From positions 1 through 55,177 of the forward strand of contig JAAUZV010000003.1 in assembly GCA_014804425.1 (NCBI GenBank): a DNA stretch of 55,177 nucleotides, in the 5' to 3' direction. The translations under genes were made by a program, and so were the position numbers. Below, one piece after another: positions 50,254 through 55,177 of the stretch. The DNA is from Lachnospiraceae bacterium (GTDB lineage: Bacteria > Bacillota > Clostridia > Lachnospirales > Lachnospiraceae). Position 1 is the first letter of the stretch, and every line of letters begins with the position of its first letter. Under the pieces are notes generated by a model, which was not told the DNA's origin, made no database searches, and saw only the letters and a list, made by a program, of their open reading frames with translations.

Positions 50254-53200
50254 TTATACGATTTTCTCCACACCGAGCACAACATTCTCGCCGTTGACGT
50301 TCCACTCCTTTGCACCCTCGCAGGTCTGCTCTGTGACAAACGCTTCCGCCAACACCTTTGCACCGATCGCCTGCTCATTCGCCGCGATCAGCTTCGCAAT
50401 TCTTTCGTTGCCGCTCACATATACCCGAATGTGATCCATGACCTCAAAGCCGCTGTCCTTTCGCATGGTCTGAATCTTGCTGATGACCTCGTAGACAAAT
50501 CCCTCCTCGATCAATTCTTCAGTCAGATTTGCATCCAGAACGACCGTCGTGTCACGATCTGACTCAGCGACATAGCCTTCCTTCTGCGTCATCTCGATCA
50601 GCAGATCTTCCTCGGCAAGAGACACCTCCGTGCCGTTCACGTCAAAGACGAGCGCGCCCTTCTCTTTCAGCTCCGCCATCGCCGCATTGCCGTCAAGCTT
50701 CGTCAAATGCTCTTTGATACCGCCGAGCTGCTTTCCGTATTTCGGCCCGACCGTCTTTAACTGCGGTTTGAAGCTGTAGCTTGTAAATTCGCTCACTTCA
50801 TCCGTAAACACGATCTTCTTCACATTCAGCTCATCTTTAACAATATCCTGATAAAATCCGTCAAGCTCCCTGCCCGCCTTGACAAACATGGTCCCGATCG
50901 GCTGACGGTTCTTGATATTGGCGGTATTACGCGCCGCGCGTCCCATCACGACAAGCTCTAATACTTCCTCCATATCCGCCTCGAGCTTCGCATCGATCAT
51001 CGAATCATCCGCTGTCGGGAAATCACACAGATGAACGCTCTCCGGCGCAGTCGCATCAATACTGCACACCAGATTACGGTAGATCTCCTCCGTCATAAAC
51101 GGCACCATCGGCGCAGCACATTTCGCGATCGTCACAAGCGCGGTATAAAGCGTCATATACGCGTTGATCTTATCCTGCTCCATACCCTTCGCCCAAAAAC
51201 GCTCGCGGCTTCTTCTGACATACCAATTGCTCATTTCATCCACAAAGTTGTCAAGCACCTTTGCCGCCTCCGGAATGCGGTAATTGTCCAAATGTTCATC
51301 CACTTCGCGGATCGCTGTATTCAGTTTCGAGAGCAGCCATTTATCCATGACCGGAAGCTTATCATATTCCAATTGATATTTCGTCGCGTCAAACTGATCG
51401 ATATTCGCATAAAGGACAAAAAATGCATAGGTGTTCCACAGTGTTCCGAGGAATTTGCGCTGTCCCTCCTGCACGGCTTTCCCGTGGAAACGGTTCGGCA
51501 GCCACGGTGCGGAATTGATATAGAAATACCAGCGGATCGCATCGGCTCCGTAGGTCTCAAGCGCCTCAAACGGGTCGATCGCATTTCCCTTGGACTTGCT
51601 CATTTTCTGTCCGTTCTCATCCAGCACAAGACCGAGCACGATCACGTTTTCATAGGGTGCCTTGTCAAATAATAAAGTAGACTCCGCCATCAGAGAGTAA
51701 AACCATCCGCGCGTCTGATCGACCGCCTCGGAAATAAACTGCGCCGGGAACTGCGCCTCAAATAATTCTTTATTCTCAAACGGATAATGATGCTGTGCAA
51801 ACGGCATCGCGCCGGAATCAAACCAGCAGTCAATCACCTCAGGAACGCGCTTCATCGTCCCGCCGCACTTTGGACAGGTGCAGGTGATCTCATCCACATA
51901 CGGCCTGTGCAATTCCACAGTGCGCGCCGCCGGATTGCCGCTTAACTTTTCTAATTCCTCGCGGGAGCCAACCGACTCCTGATGTCCGCAGCCGCCGCAC
52001 TCCCATACATTAAGCGGCGTTCCCCAGTAACGGTTACGCGAAACGCCCCAGTCCTGAATGTTCTCCAGCCAATTACCGAAACGTCCTTCGCCGATAGAAG
52101 GCGGAATCCAGTTGACCGTCTGATTATTGCGCACAAGCTGATCTCTGACCGCCGTCATTTTGATAAACCAGGATTCGCGCGCATAATAGATCAGCGGCGT
52201 ATCACAGCGCCAGCAGAACGGATAGTCATGCTCAAACTTCGGCGCGTCGAACAGCTTACTTTCCTTATCAAGATCCTTCAGGATTTCCGGGTCTGCTTTT
52301 TTCACAAACAATCCCGCATACGGCGTCTCCTCCGTCATGTTTCCTTTTCCGTCAACGAATTGTACAAAAGGAAGATCATATTTTCTCCCCACCTGCGCGT
52401 CGTCCTCACCGAACGCCGATGCGATATGAACGATGCCCGTACCGTCCGTCATCGTAACATAAGAATCACAGGTCACATAGTGCCCCTTCTTATGCTGCTT
52501 TTCCGCCACATCCGCCGCACACTGAAATAACGGCTCATATTCCTTGTATTCCAAGTCTTTTCCGCTGTAAGTCTCCAGCACCTCGTATGCAGGAACGCCC
52601 TCTGCGGCAAGCGAACCGAGCACCTGATCCAAAAGCGCCTGCGCCATATAATAGGTATAGCCGTCCGCCGCCTTCACCCTGCAGTAGACTTCCTCCGGAT
52701 TCACGCAGAGCGCGACGTTGGACGGAAGCGTCCACGGTGTCGTCGTCCATGCCAAAAAATAAGCGTCTTCGCCCTTTACCTTGAAACGCACGACAGCCGA
52801 GCGCTCCTTTACGGCTTTATAGCCCTGCGCCACTTCATGGGAGGAAAGCGGCGTCCCGCAGCGCGGGCAGTACGGTACGATCTTAAAGCCCTTATACAGT
52901 AATCCTTTATCCCAGATCTGCTTTAACGCCCACCACTCGGACTCAATGAAATCATCATGATAGGTGACATACGGGTCATCCATGTCCGCCCAGAAGCCGA
53001 CCGTCTCAGAAAAATCCTCCCACATGCCCTTGTATTTCCATACGGACTCCTTGCATTTTGAGATGAACGGATCTAAGCCATATTCTTCAATCTGATCTTT
53101 TCCGTCAACACCAATCCGTTTTTCCACCTCCAGCTCGACCGGAAGACCATGCGTATCCCAGCCCGCTTTGCGAGGAACCATATACCCCTTCATCGTGCGG

Positions 53201-53412
53201 TAACGCGGGATCATATCCTTGATCACGCGCGTCAGCACATGCCCGATATGCGGCTTTCCGTTCGCCGTCGGCGGCCCGTCGTAAAACGTATAGGTCGGTC
53301 CGTCCTTGCGTCCCTCCATTGATTTGCGGAAAACGTCATGCTCCTTCCAAAATTCGCTGACTTCCTTTTCACGCTCCACAAAATTCAGATCCGTTGTTAC
53401 TTTTTGATACAT
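50254..53412 (-). CDS. ileS: Isoleucyl-tRNA synthetase, long (type 2-like) form
   Basis: Charges tRNA-Ile. The 1052-residue class I enzyme has PPTANGKPHIGHVL (HIGH box, about 51-64), KMSKSKGN near residue 610, and a CP1 editing region in between. The PPTANG variant and the length over 1000 residues fit the longer, eukaryote-like bacterial IleRS2 group rather than the ~920-residue type 1 enzyme. That group is typically less sensitive to mupirocin; this is inference. ATG 53412 follows GGAAAGGAGCACGAGC. It is controlled by a T-box leader and followed by its own terminator. Confidence 0.94.
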   Translation of the reverse strand: MYQKVTTDLNFVEREKEVSEFWKEHDVFRKSMEGRKDGPTYTFYDGPPTANGKPHIGHVLTRVIKDMIPRYRTMKGYMVPRKAGWDTHGLPVELEVEKRIGVDGKDQIEEYGLDPFISKCKESVWKYKGMWEDFSETVGFWADMDDPYVTYHDDFIESEWWALKQIWDKGLLYKGFKIVPYCPRCGTPLSSHEVAQGYKAVKERSAVVRFKVKGEDAYFLAWTTTPWTLPSNVALCVNPEEVYCRVKAADGYTYYMAQALLDQVLGSLAAEGVPAYEVLETYSGKDLEYKEYEPLFQCAADVAEKQHKKGHYVTCDSYVTMTDGTGIVHIASAFGEDDAQVGRKYDLPFVQFVDGKGNMTEETPYAGLFVKKADPEILKDLDKESKLFDAPKFEHDYPFCWRCDTPLIYYARESWFIKMTAVRDQLVRNNQTVNWIPPSIGEGRFGNWLENIQDWGVSRNRYWGTPLNVWECGGCGHQESVGSREELEKLSGNPAARTVELHRPYVDEITCTCPKCGGTMKRVPEVIDCWFDSGAMPFAQHHYPFENKELFEAQFPAQFISEAVDQTRGWFYSLMAESTLLFDKAPYENVIVLGLVLDENGQKMSKSKGNAIDPFEALETYGADAIRWYFYINSAPWLPNRFHGKAVQEGQRKFLGTLWNTYAFFVLYANIDQFDATKYQLEYDKLPVMDKWLLSKLNTAIREVDEHLDNYRIPEAAKVLDNFVDEMSNWYVRRSRERFWAKGMEQDKINAYMTLYTALVTIAKCAAPMVPFMTEEIYRNLVCSIDATAPESVHLCDFPTADDSMIDAKLEADMEEVLELVVMGRAARNTANIKNRQPIGTMFVKAGRELDGFYQDIVKDELNVKKIVFTDEVSEFTSYSFKPQLKTVGPKYGKQLGGIKEHLTKLDGNAAMAELKEKGALVFDVNGTEVSLAEEDLLIEMTQKEGYVAESDRDTTVVLDANLTEELIEEGFVYEVISKIQTMRKDSGFEVMDHIRVYVSGNERIAKLIAANEQAIGAKVLAEAFVTEQTCEGAKEWNVNGENVVLGVEKIV

Positions 53413-53462
53413 GCTCGTGCTCCTTTCCAAATAAAATCATCCGTATCCTCATTCGATACAAA

Positions 53463-53743
53463 AAAGACTCCGCCCTGTAACAGGACGAAGTCTTTGCTCG
53501 TTCACCACCTCTTACAACATACGACCGTCCGCGCACGAAAGTGCGGTTTCGGCTTATATGGTCTCCCGTAACGCCGGAGATGCGTCAGCGTTTACTTACC
53601 CTAAGGCTTTCAAGCTGCGACTCGAAAGTGATATTCCCTTTGTCCGTACTCATACCGGTCTTCCACCTTCACCGGCTCGCTGTCACTTTCCGAACAAAGC
53701 TACTGTCTTTGTCAACGTCTTTGTGCGCAATCATCATTATCTC
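53463..53743 (-). promoter_or_regulatory. T-box riboswitch (tRNA-Ile) upstream of ileS
   Basis: Read on the minus strand, an about 280-base leader has a stem I region with GCGAGCCGG and a facing CCGGT, a specifier loop containing AUC (isoleucine; 53630-53632), a T-box-like AGAGGTGGTGAACGAGC (53496-53512) whose UGGU can pair with the tRNA ACCA end, and a terminator (53463-53495, AAAGACT ... AGTCTTT). The T-box sequence departs from AGGGTGGTACCGCG but retains the UGG core. Low charged tRNA-Ile would allow antitermination of ileS. Confidence 0.85.
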
Positions 53744-53749
53744 AGCGCT

Positions 53750-53779
53750 ATTATAATGCGCTTTTTTATTTTTTGTCAA
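53750..53779 (-). promoter_or_regulatory. Sigma-A promoter of the ileS T-box transcript
   Basis: On the minus strand, TTGACA (53774-53779), an 18-base spacer and TATAAT (53750-53755). Predicted start is near 53743. It overlaps the end of the neighbouring gene by a few bases at most. Confidence 0.78.
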
Positions 53780-53782
53780 GTC

Positions 53783-55177
53783 TTAGGAAAAATCAAACGT
53801 ATTGTAGATCTCACCCGTCAGGCAGTCCATAACCTCTACCTCATTATTGCCGCCGTAAAGCTCGACATAAATCAGTCCGTCCGTCACCTCAAAATAGTAG
53901 AAGCTGTGATCGCAGATGATGCTGTCCGGAATCGTCTCCATATCCGCATCATTTAAGTACTCCTCAATGTCAAGCTTGTGTACCTCTGTTCCGTTCTTTG
54001 CGGAATAGTAGATGGAGCCCTCCGCATAATAAATGTCCTGATTTAAGTCAAAATCCATCAGATCCTCTGCGATCAGCTCATAGGCGCTGCCATCCTCCGT
54101 CGTCAGAAGCATCTCCCCGTCAGGCGTGTTGAACGCGAAGAAGATGAAGCCTCCGACATCGAATGCCGTCAGACAGCTGAGATTATTCAGTCCATAATCG
54201 GAAAGCGCAAATAACGTGTGCTTATCGCTGCCGTCAAGCTTCATTTTGCACATCGTATGATCGTCGATACGCTCATAATAAATATATCCGTCTAAAATAT
54301 AATAGTAGCCAAGCGAATCCTGATCGATCTTTTCATTGCTTCCCGTTACCGGATCATAACAATACAGCTCATAGTAATCATCATAATTATCGTAATAGAT
54401 CAAGCCCTCGTAATACGAGAATGCACATACCTGCGTTCCGTTTAAGAGCAGCTCCGGCTCAGAGCCGTTTTTCAATTTGACCTTCCAAAATGAATAAGTG
54501 CCCGCATCCGAATCTCTTGACGTAAAATACACGTCGTCGCCAATAACCGCAAAGTATCTGACATCATAATCCACAAGCGAGTATGCTTCCTGTGTGTCCG
54601 CATAGACAAGATTATAGTCGTCCCACTGATTATTCTTGATCAGAATATAGCTTTCGCCGTAATAGCCGGTAAAGGAAGCACGGTAATCTGTCATGTAACC
54701 CTGTACGGCAAACCCCGGATCGAACTCCGGCACATCCGGCTCGTCCGTCGGTTCCGGTGTCGGTTCTTCTGTCGGCTCCGGTGTCGGCTCTTCTGTCGGT
54801 TCCGGTGTCGGCGTCGCTTCCTCCCTCGGTGCGGATGTCGGTCCTGCCGCAAGCAAACCAATGCCGCCTTCCGGCTCATCATCCTTCTTCAGCACAATAC
54901 CGACAATAATGCCTACGATCGCAACAAAAATCACAGCAATCGCAGCGACGACTACACCAAGCTTTTTCTTATTCTGCTTCTGCTGCTGCTGATAACCGGG
55001 GCCGCCCGCGCCATAACCGTAATTCGGATTGGGATAGCCGCCCGGCTGATTCATCCCATAGCCCTGATTCATGTTCATGTCGCCGCCTGCGCCCATGCCA
55101 TAGCCCTGATTCATATTCGGCTGGTTCATGCCAAAGCCCTGATTCGCATTCATGTCGCCGCCCGCGCCCATGCCATA
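53783..55177 (-). CDS. Repeat-rich membrane protein with DUF5050-like domain (5' end missing)
   Basis: Partial: the frame continues past the right edge, so the true N-terminus is missing. The visible 464 residues run in order: Gly/Asn/Met/Gln repeats of the MNQGYGM and GAGGDMN type, a Gln/Lys block, one transmembrane helix (about 70-95 of the visible part), a Pro/Thr/Glu linker repeating PTPEPTEE, and an extracytoplasmic domain of short beta blades (YYDNYDDYYELYCYDP and similar) like DUF5050. The fold resembles the partner protein at 48065. Function is unknown; a cell-surface binding role is inferred. It ends beside the ileS promoter. Confidence 0.7.
   Translation of the reverse strand, partial: YGMGAGGDMNANQGFGMNQPNMNQGYGMGAGGDMNMNQGYGMNQPGGYPNPNYGYGAGGPGYQQQQKQNKKKLGVVVAAIAVIFVAIVGIIVGIVLKKDDEPEGGIGLLAAGPTSAPREEATPTPEPTEEPTPEPTEEPTPEPTDEPDVPEFDPGFAVQGYMTDYRASFTGYYGESYILIKNNQWDDYNLVYADTQEAYSLVDYDVRYFAVIGDDVYFTSRDSDAGTYSFWKVKLKNGSEPELLLNGTQVCAFSYYEGLIYYDNYDDYYELYCYDPVTGSNEKIDQDSLGYYYILDGYIYYERIDDHTMCKMKLDGSDKHTLFALSDYGLNNLSCLTAFDVGGFIFFAFNTPDGEMLLTTEDGSAYELIAEDLMDFDLNQDIYYAEGSIYYSAKNGTEVHKLDIEEYLNDADMETIPDSIICDHSFYYFEVTDGLIYVELYGGNNEVEVMDCLTGEIYNTFDFS

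Overview
The window looks like chromosome from an anaerobic, spore-forming, meso-DAP Firmicute, most probably a Lachnospiraceae-type clostridium. The grounds are a SipL-like spore coat protein, a spoIID-spoIIQ pair with sporulation-type promoters, a DNPR-type MurE beside dapF, a T-box ahead of ileS, strong AGGAGG ribosome sites and several lipoproteins with clostridial-type lipoboxes. No transposase, integrase, phage gene, tRNA, rRNA or CRISPR array was recognised. The last gene runs off the right edge.

Layout: 0.2-3.2 kb holds two divergent XRE regulators and an AI-2E-family membrane protein. 3.4-10.5 kb holds a trans-sulfuration PLP enzyme, dapF, murE, a small membrane protein, a lipid-anchored trigger-factor/FKBP-like foldase and asnS. 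10.5-16.3 kb (minus strand) is a complete-looking beta-1,4-galactan locus: surface lipoprotein with a carbohydrate-binding-like domain, leaderless GH53 galactanase, solute-binding protein, two permeases, and a LacI repressor with a clear operator in the operon promoter. 16.5-19.8 kb is a probable ispE-gntR-small exported protein-murI-DUF1934 operon. 20.1-26.7 kb holds sipL, a Fic/winged-helix protein with a three-copy operator in its own promoter, pyrD-pyrK-pyrC and a PrcB-like lipoprotein.

26.8-33.4 kb is a mixed accessory stretch: an APH-type kinase, two GNAT acetyltransferases, a class D beta-lactamase lipoprotein, a zinc-ribbon protein, plsC and an orphan GHKL sensor kinase. 33.5-41 kb (minus) is a cell-wall and sporulation block: a GH9-like lipoprotein, ddl and murF, then an EF-hand-like protein, spoIID and spoIIQ. 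41.2-55.2 kb holds an aconitase-family hydratase, a third XRE regulator, a zinc-ribbon membrane protein, glycogen phosphorylase, an ECF sigma factor with a membrane beta-propeller-like partner, ileS with its T-box leader, and a repeat-rich membrane protein cut by the window edge.

Cell-wall precursor synthesis is spread over the window (dapF, murE, murI, ddl, murF). The most unusual observations are: (i) SpoIID lacks the catalytic glutamate and SpoIIQ lacks every LytM metal or catalytic histidine; (ii) the Fic protein probably regulates itself through ATCTCCATCAT repeats; (iii) the galactan system separates a binding-module lipoprotein from a cytoplasmic-looking galactanase; (iv) a GH9-like protein with an apparently lost catalytic Asp motif heads the ddl-murF operon; (v) back-to-back stem-loops recur between genes. 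All function calls rest on motif reading alone; no database search was run.
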